From CADCUY01 sp964242735 (GTDB lineage Bacteria; Actinomycetota; Actinomycetes; Actinomycetales; Quadrisphaeraceae), in the NCBI GenBank assembly GCA_964242735.1, contig CAXTAK010000015.1, forward strand, positions 1-64,000: a DNA stretch of 64,000 nt, written 5' to 3'. The position numbers and the translations under genes were made by a program. This document shows, in pieces, positions 16,359 to 24,441 of the stretch; the stretch's first letter is position 1; the number at the start of each line of letters is the position of its first letter. Below the pieces are notes generated by a model. The model searched no databases, was not told the DNA's origin, and worked only from the letters and a program-made list of their open reading frames with translations.

Positions 16359-16712
16359 TCAGGTCGTCGGACCGGCGGAGTCCCGGAGGACCCGCAGGTG
16401 CCCGCGACGGGCCACCGCGGGCTCGTCGACCGGCTCGGGCAGCGGGCGGGCGGCCTCGCGCACGGCGTCGGCGAGGGCGAGCAGGTCGTCGTGGCTGTGG
16501 CGGTGCTCGTAGGCCTCGGGCTGCAGGCGCACCACCTCCCACCCGCGCGGGGCGGTGAGCCGCTCGGCGTGCTCGGAGCACATGTCGTAGCAGTGGGGCT
16601 CCGCCGACGTGGCCAGGGGCCCGAGCACAGCGGTGGAGTCGGCGTAGACGTAGGTGAGCGTGGCGATGGCCGGGGCCTTGCACCCCGTCCTGCTGCACCG
16701 ACGTGACGCCAC
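16359..16712 (-). CDS. DUF3499 family cysteine-containing protein
   Basis: This 117-residue protein begins VASRRCSRTGCKAPAIATLT and carries HCYDMCSEHAERLTAPRGWE in the middle, giving two CxxxxC/CxxxC-like cysteine pairs typical of DUF3499, probably a small metal-binding protein. Its homologue lies at the same place next to manB in Mycobacterium (Rv3258c) and Streptomyces, and its function is not known. GTG at 16710-16712 is chosen because conservation begins there; the frame stays open upstream into the promoter region shared with the divergent metallopeptidase. Confidence 0.85.
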   Translation of the reverse strand: MASRRCSRTGCKAPAIATLTYVYADSTAVLGPLATSAEPHCYDMCSEHAERLTAPRGWEVVRLQPEAYEHRHSHDDLLALADAVREAARPLPEPVDEPAVARRGHLRVLRDSAGPTT

Positions 16713-16781
16713 GGCGCGACGGTACCGCAGCGCCGCCCCGCCGGTGGGGTGCTGCCGGAGCGCGTCGCGGCCCCGGCGACC

Positions 16782-16787
16782 TACCCT
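16782..16787 (+). promoter_or_regulatory. -10 box for a leaderless metallopeptidase-family transcript
   Basis: TACCCT is followed by six bases and then the GTG start codon, the geometry expected when transcription begins on the start codon. There is no Shine-Dalgarno sequence. No good -35 hexamer is visible. Confidence 0.5.
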
Positions 16788-16793
16788 CCAGGC

Positions 16794-17336
16794 GTGCCGC
16801 AGCTGCCCGATCCCCCGGGGGCCCTGGTCGCCCACCCGGTGCCCCCGCCCGAGCCCTCGTCGGGGTCGCCGTCGGGGTCGCCGTCGGGGCACCCGCGCGA
16901 GGGTGACCCCGTCCCGTCCGCGTCACGCCGGCGCCGCAGGGACCGCCACGGCCGCGGTCCGCGGGGCCCGCTGGTGCCCGCGGAGCTGCCGGGTGCCCGA
17001 ACCCGGGCCGAGCGGTTCGACGAGGTCGTGCTGGACGCCGTGGAGCGCCTGGAGCGCCGGTGGCGCGAGGAGCTGGCACCGATCGAGTTCGCCGTCGAGG
17101 ACGTGCCACCCGCCGACGCCTCGGCGTGGGAGCGGGCCGAGGTGGTGCTCGGGCGCTTCTTCCCCGCGGGCCGCGACCTGCGTCCGCGCGTCGTGCTGTA
17201 CCGCCGGCCGGTGGAGACCCGCGCCGCGGACGACGCCGAGCTCGCCGACCTGGTGCACGAGGTGGTCGTCGAGCAGGTCGCGTCAGCCCTGTCGGTGCCG
17301 CCGGAGCAGGTGGACCCCGACTACCACCGCGACTGA
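16794..17336 (+). CDS. Zincin-like metallopeptidase-family protein (Rv3259-like)
   Basis: The 180-residue protein has a proline/glycine/serine-rich head, then a folded domain (ARTRAERFDEVVLDAVERLE, FAVEDVPPADASAWE, RPRVVLYRRPVETRA) ending in LADLVHEVVVEQVASALSV. That last segment resembles the zinc helix of minimal zincins, but the motif reads HEVVV, lacking the second histidine of HExxH, so protease activity is doubtful. Homologues sit between DUF3499 and whiB in Mycobacterium and Streptomyces. GTG at 16794 is preferred over the ATG at 16749 because of the -10 box just before it. Followed by a strong terminator. Confidence 0.75.
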   Translation: MPQLPDPPGALVAHPVPPPEPSSGSPSGSPSGHPREGDPVPSASRRRRRDRHGRGPRGPLVPAELPGARTRAERFDEVVLDAVERLERRWREELAPIEFAVEDVPPADASAWERAEVVLGRFFPAGRDLRPRVVLYRRPVETRAADDAELADLVHEVVVEQVASALSVPPEQVDPDYHRD

Positions 17337-17348
17337 ACCGCCGCGGGA

Positions 17349-17369
17349 CCGCCCCGGCTGACGGGGCGG
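17349..17369. terminator. Bidirectional hairpin terminator
   Basis: CCGCCCCG (17349-17356) and CGGGGCGG (17362-17369) form a perfect eight-base GC stem with a five-base loop, placed exactly between the convergent metallopeptidase and DUF5719 genes. It lacks a T-run, as is common in actinobacteria. Confidence 0.7.
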
Positions 17370-17370
17370 C

Positions 17371-19116
17371 TCACGGGGTGCCCCGGAGGCGGACCAGCAG
17401 CTCGCCGGCCCCCGGCGGGGGCGGCACCACCGCGTGCCCGGACTGCAGGCGGCCACCGCCGTCCGCGGAGGCACCGGTGCGCAGCGCGGCGGTGACCCCG
17501 GCCCCCGGCGGGGCGGTCACCAGCAGCGCCACCGGCTCCTCGCGCGCGCCGCTGTCCTCGGCGAGGTCGTCGGTGTCCAGCGCGACGGTGCGCCCACCGT
17601 CCAGGGCCACCGCGGACGGGACCGCACCGAGCTGCCCGGCGGCGTCCAGCACCGAGACCGACACCGCGGCGGGCGCCGCGCCCGCCGCGGGCAGGGGAGC
17701 CTGGAGGACCAGCTCGGTGTCGGTGTCGATGCCGTCGCCATCGCGCTCACCGTCGGGCAGCGCCACCAGGACCGCCCCGGTCAGAGCGGGCGCCGCCCCC
17801 GTCCAGGCGTGGTCGCCGGCCCGCTCGGGCTCGTCGGAGCTCCGCTGGCCCACCGCGGCGGTCAGCGGCCCGTCACCGGTGACCACGACGGTGTGGCCGC
17901 CGGAGCCGAGACCGGCCAGCGGCACGTCGGCCACCGAGCCCCCGGGCACCGTCACCGCGAGGGGGGAGTCCTCCGGGACCACGGCGCCGTCGGGGCCGGA
18001 GAGCTCCCAGCTGGCGACCACCGGGGGCCCGCTGGGGGCCACCAGGCGCAGCACCGGCGTGGCGTCGCCGCGCTGGACGACGACACCGGGCACCACCTGG
18101 CGCTGCCGAGGCCCCTCACCGGGGACCACCACGTCGACGCCCTGGGGCACGAGCCCGCGCAGCGAGGTGGTCACCAGCCACGCCGACACCGCACCGCCCT
18201 CGCTGGCGACGCGCACCGCCACGGACGCCGCGCCGGGCACCACGCCCTCCAGCAGCACCGAGCGCTGCTCACCGGGCGCCAGCGCCAGGTCGGGCACCGG
18301 GCGGGGCGGGCGACCGTCCTGCGCGCTGAGCACGCTGGCGCGGACGGTGGCCGTCGCGGTCCCGGGGTTGGCCAGCACCAGGCGCGTGGAGTCGCCGACG
18401 AGCGTCGAGCCGCCCACCAGCCACGCCTCGTCGGTGGCGGGCACGCAGGGGCTGGCCGCGAGGCCGCGCAGGTCACCGCGGGTGGCCAGGGCCGTGGCCG
18501 CTCCGCCGACGAGGGGCTGGGCGCCAGCGACCGGCTCGGCGACGCCGGCGCGCGCAGCCGCCCCGGCGTCCCGGGCGACCACGCCGCCGCCGGCGGTGAG
18601 CGGGACGCCGGTCACGACGGCGGGGGCGTCGTCGGCCGGCGCGTCGTCGGCCGGCGCGTCGTCGACCAGGGCCGTCAGCGCCAGTGATCCCACCACCGCC
18701 CCGTCCTGACCTGCACCGTCCTGACCTGCACCGTCCTGACCTGCACCGTCCTGACCTGCACCGTCCTGACCTGCGGGGAGGGTGAGCACGCGGAGGGAGG
18801 TGGCGACGGCGGTTCCCGCGTCGTCCGCGCCGGCCCCGTCGCCCGTGCTGGCGGCGTCGTCGGCGGTGGTGACGTAGGACGTCGGCGGGCCGGGGCAGGC
18901 GAAGCGGGCGGCCGTGGGGGGCACCGCGACGGCGAGCCCGGCCCCGGTGCCCTCCACGGCAGCGGGCTCGACCGCAGCGGCGGCGGTGAGCCCCACGGCC
19001 ACGGCGGCGGTGACCGCCAGCGCCGAGCCGGCGGCCACCAGGCGTGGTCGCAGCGGCGCGGGAGGTCGCCGACCGCCGGTGCCACGGCTGGATCCGGTGG
19101 CGGGGTCGGCGCTCAC
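17371..19116 (-). CDS. DUF5719 family membrane-anchored secreted protein
   Basis: The 581-residue protein starts at GTG 19114-19116, overlapping the stop of the upstream glycosyltransferase as GTGA. After a basic head it has one membrane segment (LVAAGSALAVTAAVAVGLTA), and the rest should lie outside the membrane as beta-sandwich-like domains rich in valine and threonine. DUF5719 proteins are regularly encoded directly downstream of the large membrane glycosyltransferase near whiB (for example in Streptomyces), suggesting they act with it on an envelope glycan; the function is not established. The linker after the membrane segment contains two in-frame minisatellites. Confidence 0.8.
   Translation of the reverse strand: MSADPATGSSRGTGGRRPPAPLRPRLVAAGSALAVTAAVAVGLTAAAAVEPAAVEGTGAGLAVAVPPTAARFACPGPPTSYVTTADDAASTGDGAGADDAGTAVATSLRVLTLPAGQDGAGQDGAGQDGAGQDGAGQDGAVVGSLALTALVDDAPADDAPADDAPAVVTGVPLTAGGGVVARDAGAAARAGVAEPVAGAQPLVGGAATALATRGDLRGLAASPCVPATDEAWLVGGSTLVGDSTRLVLANPGTATATVRASVLSAQDGRPPRPVPDLALAPGEQRSVLLEGVVPGAASVAVRVASEGGAVSAWLVTTSLRGLVPQGVDVVVPGEGPRQRQVVPGVVVQRGDATPVLRLVAPSGPPVVASWELSGPDGAVVPEDSPLAVTVPGGSVADVPLAGLGSGGHTVVVTGDGPLTAAVGQRSSDEPERAGDHAWTGAAPALTGAVLVALPDGERDGDGIDTDTELVLQAPLPAAGAAPAAVSVSVLDAAGQLGAVPSAVALDGGRTVALDTDDLAEDSGAREEPVALLVTAPPGAGVTAALRTGASADGGGRLQSGHAVVPPPPGAGELLVRLRGTP
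18628..18657. repeat. 15-bp direct repeat in the DUF5719 gene
   Basis: Two perfect copies of GTCGTCGGCCGGCGC (plus strand) are followed by a third, degenerate copy. They encode a repeated alanine/aspartate/proline pentapeptide (ADDAP) in the linker of the DUF5719 protein and keep the reading frame. Confidence 0.8.
18701..18775. repeat. 15-bp minisatellite (five copies) in the DUF5719 gene
   Basis: CCGTCCTGACCTGCA occurs five times head to tail, identical except for the last base of the final copy. It encodes repeated GQDGA pentapeptides in the exported linker. The near identity between copies points to recent expansion and likely length variation between strains. Confidence 0.95.
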
Positions 19117-22100
19117 TCCTCCTCCTGGCGGCGACCGGGCGCGGGCAGCGCCAGCAGGACCGTGAGGAGCACCACGACTCCTTGCACCAGGGTCCACACC
19201 TCCAGCGGCCCGCCGTCGTAGTCGACGTCGAGCTGCCCTCCGGTGGCCGGCACCTCGAAGCCCACCGCCCACCCGTCCACGAGCACCTGCCGCAGGGGGG
19301 CGCCGTCGAGGGTGGCGCGCCAGCCGGGGGCGTCGCGCTCAGCGAGCACGACCCGTCGCGGGGCAGCGTCCTCGGCGTCCCCCTCCGCCGGTGCCACCAC
19401 GGCGGTGACCCGCTCGCCGCGCGAGGCGAGCACGGCCAGCGGCGCCCCGTCGGCGGCCAGCAGCCGGGCGCGCGCGGGGCGGTCCGGCGCGCCCACGACC
19501 CCCGCGCCGCCCGGGGCGGGTGCGGCGTCCCCGCGCACCCGGTACAGCACACCCTCGGCGGTGGCGCCGGCTCGGGCGAGCCCCTGGACGCCGTCCAGGG
19601 AGCTGTCGCCCCGGACGAAGACGTAGCCGATGCCCAGGCTCGTCAGCTGCTGGCGCGGGTCACCGGTGCCGGCGGCGAGCACGGCGGTCAGCGCCGCGAG
19701 CGCGGCGGTGGCGGGGTCCGCGGCGCCCCCGCGCGCGGGGGCCGCGGCGGTGGCCGGCGTGGCGTCGGACGACGTGGGAGCGGCGAGCGCGGTGGTGGCG
19801 GGCGCGAGCGGGGCACCGGACAGGGCGGTGGCCGTGCGCGCCGCCGAGGAGTCCAGCAGGGTCGAGGGGCCGCGGCTGAGCGTCGCCGAGGCGACGCCCT
19901 CGGTGGGCAGTGCCGTGAGGTCGAGGTCGAGGGTGCGCACGGCCTCTCGACCGGTCCCGCCGTCGGTCGCCACCGCGGGCAGCGTCGGCGCGGCGCGCAC
20001 CAGCTGCCCCGGCCCCGCCGCGGCCCAGTCGGCGAGCGGGGCGGTCGACAGGGCCGCGAGGGCCACCACGACCACCGCCGCGCCGGCGCGGCGCGGGCGG
20101 CTGCCGCCCAGGACGGTGGTGCGCGCGCGCTCGGCGACCGCGAGGGCCGCGAGGGCCGTGCCCAGCAGCACCACGGAGGTGCCCGCGCCGGGCCACGCCG
20201 TCGTCGTGGGCGCGGCGAGGGTGGTGCGGGCGCTGAGCACGGCGGTGAGCAGCCCGAGCGCGGCCACCGCCCACCCGGTGCGAGCGGTCCTGCCCGCGCG
20301 GGCAGGGGCGCGGGGGGCGTCCTGGGAGGTCCCCCGCCAGGCCCCACCAGGCGCCGTCGCGGGCGCCGCCCAGCTCACCAGCAGCGACCCGGTGACGGCG
20401 ACGAGCACCAGGGCAGTGGGGAGCACCAGCGCGAGCGCCGGACTGCCGAGGAGGTCTCCCAGCACTCCGGGCAGCACCTCGGTCAGCGATCCGGGCAGCA
20501 GGCGGGGCCACGCCGGGCCTGGCTCGGTGGGGTGGGCCAGCAGCAGCGCCCACCCCGTGGGGGTCGCGGAGGCCACCACCGGGCCGGGGTCGGCCACGAG
20601 CACCCGCAGGTCGGAGGCGGCCACGAGCGCGAGGGGACCGAGCAGGGCGAGGGAGCAGGGCAGGGTCCACGCCAGGGCGGTGGCGTGGCGCCGCGCGGCG
20701 ACCACGACGGCGAGCACGACCACCAGCAGGGCGGGCAGCAGCACCGGTGCGCCGGCGACGGCGACGGCGGCGACCAGGCCCGCCGCGGCGGCCGCGGTCA
20801 GGGCCGCCCGGTGCGTGTGGGCGGTGCCCGCGCGGTGCAGGCACAGCGCCACCCAGGGCAGGGCCAGGTGCACCAGCACACCGCCGAGGCGCCCGGCGTC
20901 GAGCCCCTGCAGCAGCGGGGGCGCGCAGGCCCACACCAGCGCCGCGAGCAGGCGCAGCGCGCGGGAGGTGGTGACCGCACCGGCCGCGACCCACGCCCCC
21001 GCCCCCGCCACGGGCACCGCGAGCACCAGCGTCGCGGTGATGGCGAGCCCGGGCGACCCCGCGGCGAGCAGCGACAGCGCGGCGAGCACGGGGACGACGG
21101 GGTCGACGGGCAGCGGTGCGCCCAGCCCCGCCGGGGACCACTCCGAGACGACGGCCTGCCACAGCGCTGCCAGCTCGGGGGCGCGCGGCAGGGCCGGTCC
21201 GGTCGTGCCGCCGGCGCCCAGCAGCGACCGCAGCGCCCACAGCGAGGTGCCCGCCAGCGCCAGGACCACCACGGCCAGCGCGCCGCCGCCGCCACCGCCG
21301 GTGCGCACGCGAGCGGGGGGCCCCAGCAGCACGCTGGCCACGGTCCCCGACGCGCCCAGGGACGACGCGCGCCGCTGCCAGCGGTCGCGGTGCCACCGCC
21401 ACGTCTCGGTGGGCCCGGCCCGCAGCGGGGCGAGCGCTCGAGCGGGCACGGCACCGGGGGCGCGCCCGGTGCGCCAGGTGCGGCGGGCCGTCCACGTGCG
21501 GTGGGGGCCCAGGAGACCGACGACGGCGGCCAGGACGGCGGTGACCTCGGCGGGAGCCCGCCCGGGCTGCTTGGCCGACACGCGTCCCAGCGCGCGGAGG
21601 ACCCCGCCGAGCAGCGCGGCCAGCGCCACCAGGGGCAGGACGGCCGCCGGCGCGGCGACCAGCGCCCGGTGCACCTCGTGGCGCCGCGAGGTCCAGCGGG
21701 CGCCCCGGCGGGCCACCGGCGTGCTGCGGACACCGGTGCGGGTGGCGTCGACGTGGTGGACGACGGCGCGGGGCACCACGACCACGCGGGATCCGGCCAG
21801 GCGCGCCCGCTGGCACAGGTCGAGGTCCTCGCCGAGCGTCGGCACGGCGGGGTCGCCGCCGAGGGCGGTGAGCAGGTCGCGGCGCACGAGCATGCCGGCG
21901 GTGCTGACGGCGAGCACGTCGTCGTGGTCGTCGCGCTGGCCCTGGTCGAGGTCGCCGCGCTCGACGCCGGTCAGCCGGCGGCCGGCGGCGGTGGTGGTCA
22001 GGCCGACCTGCTGCAGGCGCCGCGGGTCGTGCCAGTCGAGGAGCTTGGCGCCGGCCACCCCGACGCCGGGCGCGAGCTCGACGGCGTCGAGCAGCTGCTC

Positions 22101-22763
22101 GAGGGCGTCGGGCGCGGGCGCCCCGTCGTCGTGCAGCAGCCACACCCAGTCCCGACCGGGCGCCCGGGGCCCCTCGGTGGGACCGAGTGACCGCGCTGCG
22201 GCCTCCGGGCCCTCGACGGCCGGGTCGTCCGCGAGGGAGCGGGCGTCGTCGAGGAGCAGGGCCGCGCGCGCGGCGTCCAGCAACCCGGCGCGGCGGCTGA
22301 CCCTCAGCAGCGCCGCCGGTGGGCCGTGCTGGGCCAGCCGCCCCGTCTGGCCCTGCACCGTGCGCGCCTCCAGCAGCGCCAGCGGCGTGGTCACCGGCGG
22401 GGCGGGGAGCAGGTGCGCGCTCATCACCGCCGCGCTGGCGTCCGCGGAGCCGGCGTCCACGGCGACCACGGCGTCGGGGGCGCGGGTCTGGGCGGCCAGG
22501 GCCGCCAGGGTGCGGGGCAGCCACCGCTCCCCGTCGCAGGCCACCAGCACCGCCACCACGTGGGGGCGGAGGGGAGCGCGGCCCACCGTGGCGGGCCCCG
22601 AGGCGCGGCGCCCCGCCGAGCCGTCCGCCCCGCCGTCCGGCTCCGAGCCGCGGGGACGATCGGGGGGGCCCGGCGGACGGGCGCCCGGCGCCGGGTCCGG
22701 CGCGGTGCGCACCGCACCGGGCGCTGGGCCCCCGGCGGCGTCCGAGCGGACCGCCGGCTGCAC
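19113..22763 (-). CDS. Large polytopic family 2 glycosyltransferase
   Basis: The 1216-residue protein has an N-terminal GT2 domain at about residues 45-340. It starts VVAVLVACDGERWLPRTLAA, with the nucleotide-sugar/metal-binding segments WVWLLHDDGAPAPDALEQL and LGEDLDLCQRARLAG. More than ten predicted membrane helices and a periplasmic C-terminal region follow, ending with a last helix and EEE. This architecture and position next to whiB and DUF5719 match a conserved actinobacterial protein (for example downstream of Streptomyces whiB). It probably extends an envelope glycan; the substrate is unknown. GTG at 22761-22763 is chosen because a TACTGT box lies six bases ahead; the frame is open far upstream through whiB but without conservation. 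Confidence 0.85.
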   Translation of the reverse strand: MQPAVRSDAAGGPAPGAVRTAPDPAPGARPPGPPDRPRGSEPDGGADGSAGRRASGPATVGRAPLRPHVVAVLVACDGERWLPRTLAALAAQTRAPDAVVAVDAGSADASAAVMSAHLLPAPPVTTPLALLEARTVQGQTGRLAQHGPPAALLRVSRRAGLLDAARAALLLDDARSLADDPAVEGPEAAARSLGPTEGPRAPGRDWVWLLHDDGAPAPDALEQLLDAVELAPGVGVAGAKLLDWHDPRRLQQVGLTTTAAGRRLTGVERGDLDQGQRDDHDDVLAVSTAGMLVRRDLLTALGGDPAVPTLGEDLDLCQRARLAGSRVVVVPRAVVHHVDATRTGVRSTPVARRGARWTSRRHEVHRALVAAPAAVLPLVALAALLGGVLRALGRVSAKQPGRAPAEVTAVLAAVVGLLGPHRTWTARRTWRTGRAPGAVPARALAPLRAGPTETWRWHRDRWQRRASSLGASGTVASVLLGPPARVRTGGGGGGALAVVVLALAGTSLWALRSLLGAGGTTGPALPRAPELAALWQAVVSEWSPAGLGAPLPVDPVVPVLAALSLLAAGSPGLAITATLVLAVPVAGAGAWVAAGAVTTSRALRLLAALVWACAPPLLQGLDAGRLGGVLVHLALPWVALCLHRAGTAHTHRAALTAAAAAGLVAAVAVAGAPVLLPALLVVVLAVVVAARRHATALAWTLPCSLALLGPLALVAASDLRVLVADPGPVVASATPTGWALLLAHPTEPGPAWPRLLPGSLTEVLPGVLGDLLGSPALALVLPTALVLVAVTGSLLVSWAAPATAPGGAWRGTSQDAPRAPARAGRTARTGWAVAALGLLTAVLSARTTLAAPTTTAWPGAGTSVVLLGTALAALAVAERARTTVLGGSRPRRAGAAVVVVALAALSTAPLADWAAAGPGQLVRAAPTLPAVATDGGTGREAVRTLDLDLTALPTEGVASATLSRGPSTLLDSSAARTATALSGAPLAPATTALAAPTSSDATPATAAAPARGGAADPATAALAALTAVLAAGTGDPRQQLTSLGIGYVFVRGDSSLDGVQGLARAGATAEGVLYRVRGDAAPAPGGAGVVGAPDRPARARLLAADGAPLAVLASRGERVTAVVAPAEGDAEDAAPRRVVLAERDAPGWRATLDGAPLRQVLVDGWAVGFEVPATGGQLDVDYDGGPLEVWTLVQGVVVLLTVLLALPAPGRRQEEE

Positions 22764-22769
22764 GAGATC

Positions 22770-22775
22770 ACAGTA
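22770..22775 (-). promoter_or_regulatory. -10 box for a leaderless glycosyltransferase transcript
   Basis: TACTGT on the minus strand is followed by six bases and the GTG start. It lies in the 107-base gap after whiB, so the glycosyltransferase-DUF5719 pair can be transcribed separately from whiB. Confidence 0.55.
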
Positions 22776-22870
22776 CGGAGCCCCGGGGGCACCGACCGTC
22801 GTCGCGCGCGCCCGGCGCGCCGCGCGGCGGGTCGGCGCGGCGCCCGCACCGGCTGGGGGGGCCGAGGCGC

Positions 22871-23179
22871 TCAGACCGCCTCGCGCTTGGCGCGCCGGCG
22901 CTCGCGCTCGCTCAGCCCGCCCCAGATGCCGAAGCGCTCGTCGTTGGCGAGGGCGTACTCCAGGCAGGGAACGCGCACCTCGCACCCGGTGCACACCCGC
23001 TTGGCCTCGCGGGTGCTGCCGCCCTTCTCGGGGAAGAACGCCTCGGGGTCGGTCTGGGAGCACAGCGCCCGGTCCTGCCAGGTGGCCAGGTCCTGCCACG
23101 CGCTCGCGTCCAGCACCTCCTCGGGCATCGGTGTGCGCATGCCGGGCAGGTGGAGGCTGACGACGGTGCTCTCGCTCAT
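22871..23179 (-). CDS. whiB: WhiB-family iron-sulfur transcription factor (WhiB/WhiB2 orthologue)
   Basis: The 102-residue protein has the four WhiB cysteines (C40, C63, C66, C72) that bind a [4Fe-4S] cluster, the GIWGG turn (residues 84-88) and a basic C-terminal helix (SERERRRAKREAV). WhiB proteins act as partners of sigma factors or of WhiA. The gene context (cofD on one side; glycosyltransferase, DUF5719, metallopeptidase, DUF3499 and manB on the other) is that of Streptomyces whiB and Mycobacterium whiB2/whmD, required for sporulation septation and cell division. This makes it a true orthologue rather than a random Wbl protein. A GAGAAGGG sequence precedes the ATG, and the promoter is strong and unusually marked. 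Confidence 0.95.
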   Translation of the reverse strand: MSESTVVSLHLPGMRTPMPEEVLDASAWQDLATWQDRALCSQTDPEAFFPEKGGSTREAKRVCTGCEVRVPCLEYALANDERFGIWGGLSERERRRAKREAV

Positions 23180-23253
23180 GGCGGCCCTTCTCGTGGTGGT
23201 GGGGCGTCACGGAGGGTCTCGCCGACGACGCCCTCGACCCGCTGACTCGGTGA

Positions 23254-23282
23254 ATTACAGAGCCGTGACACGCTGTCGTCAA
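23254..23282 (-). promoter_or_regulatory. whiB promoter
   Basis: On the minus strand TTGACG (23277-23282) and TGTAAT (23254-23259) are separated by exactly 17 bases, a near-consensus sigma-70 promoter that is rare in such GC-rich DNA. The expected start near 23247 leaves a leader of about 68 bases before whiB. GACAC elements lie within the spacer and directly upstream of the -35 box. Confidence 0.8.
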
Positions 23283-23396
23283 GCGACACCCGAGAGTCAC
23301 CTGATGCAGGTTTGACGACACGCGACACCAACAGGACAGACCTGGGCGAGCCGCTGACCGGCTCCCTGCGTGTCGCTCCCGGACGCGACGCGTGTC
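23267..23396. promoter_or_regulatory. Cluster of six GACAC elements between whiB and cofD
   Basis: GACAC occurs on the plus strand at 23267, 23285, 23317 and 23324, and its complement GTGTC at 23370 and 23392: six copies in 130 bases. GACAC is the sequence recognised by WhiA, the partner of WhiB, in Streptomyces. The first copies overlap the whiB promoter; the last reach toward cofD. Control by WhiA is an inference from this motif and the gene's identity. Confidence 0.6.
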
Positions 23397-23448
23397 GCGC
23401 CACGACCCGACGCGCGTCACGACGGACGCGGTGCACCACCATGGGGGC

Positions 23449-24441
23449 GTGGCCCCCCGACGCGCGCTGCGCGTGACCACCCTGGCGGGCGGGGTCGGCG
23501 GCGCCCGCTTCCTGCGGGGCCTGCGCGACCACCTGGCCCCCCGAGGTCCCGCAGCGGTGACGGCGGTGGTCAACACCGGTGACGACACCACCCTGCACGG
23601 GCTGCGCATCACCCCGGACCTGGACTCGGTGATGTACACCCTCGCCGGCGTCGCGGACGAGGAGCGCGGGTGGGGGCGCCGCGGGGAGACCCTGGCCGTG
23701 GCCACCGAGCTCGCCGCCCTGGGCGCGGAGCCCACCTGGTTCACCCTCGGCGACCGCGACATCGCCACCCACCTGGTGCGCACCGCGATGCTCGCAGCTG
23801 GCGCACCGGCCTCCCGGGTGGTCGCCAGGCTGTGCGAGCGCTTCGACCCCGGACCGGGGGTGGTGCTGCTGCCGATGAGCGACCAGGTCGTGGAGACTCA
23901 CGTGGAGCTGGTCACCGGTGGCGTCGTCCACTTCCAGGAGTGGTGGGTGCGCCTGCGCGCTCAGGTGCCCGCCGCGGCCTTCGAGCTGCGCGGCGTCGAG
24001 GACGCCCGCCCGGCCCCGGGGGTGCTGGAGGCGATCGGGGACGCTGACGTGGTGCTGCTGGCCCCCTCCAACCCCGTGGTCTCCCTCGGGCCGGTCCTGG
24101 CGGTCCCGGGGGTGCGCGAGGCGCTGCGCGCCACGGCGGCGCCCGTGGTGGGGGTCTCACCGGTCATCGGCGGGCGGGTGGTGCGCGGCATGGCCGACGC
24201 CTGCCTGGCGGCGATCGGGGTGCCCACGACCGCCGCTGCGGTGGGGGGGATGTACGCCGACGTGCTCGACGCCTGGCTCGTCGACGACGCCGCGGACGGC
24301 GCGCTGGCGGGCGCCACCGTCCCCGGGGGCTCGGCGCGGGTGCACGCCCGCCCGCTGCTGATGGACGGCGGGCGAGCGCCGGCGCTCGCCGGTGCGGCGC
24401 TGGACGTCGGGCTGGCGCTGTCCGCGGAGCGCCGACGGTGA
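23449..24441 (+). CDS. cofD: 2-phospho-L-lactate/phosphoenolpyruvate transferase of F420 synthesis
   Basis: CofD (FbiA) joins a phospho-three-carbon acid, activated as a guanylyl-diphosphate, to the deazaflavin Fo, making F420-0 or its dehydro form. The protein of about 330 residues begins with the family signature LAGGVGGARFLRGLRDHL, followed by NTGDDTTLHGLRITPDLDSV and MYTLAGVADEERGWGRRGE. Later come TWFTLGDRDIATHLVRT and the substrate-loop region APSNPVVSLGPVL with GVSPVIGGRVVRGMAD. GTG at 23449 is nearest to the conserved start; GTG at 23392 is the alternative and would overlap the last GACAC element. A four-base overlap couples it to the next gene. Confidence 0.93.
   Translation: MAPRRALRVTTLAGGVGGARFLRGLRDHLAPRGPAAVTAVVNTGDDTTLHGLRITPDLDSVMYTLAGVADEERGWGRRGETLAVATELAALGAEPTWFTLGDRDIATHLVRTAMLAAGAPASRVVARLCERFDPGPGVVLLPMSDQVVETHVELVTGGVVHFQEWWVRLRAQVPAAAFELRGVEDARPAPGVLEAIGDADVVLLAPSNPVVSLGPVLAVPGVREALRATAAPVVGVSPVIGGRVVRGMADACLAAIGVPTTAAAVGGMYADVLDAWLVDDAADGALAGATVPGGSARVHARPLLMDGGRAPALAGAALDVGLALSAERRR

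Noticed and set aside
18701..18775. CRISPR-like array
   Set aside because: The 15-bp units are head to tail without spacers and in frame within a coding region, so this is a minisatellite.
19044..22190. Open frame of 1048 residues on the plus strand
   Set aside because: Antisense shadow of the large glycosyltransferase, rich in glycine, glutamine and arginine.
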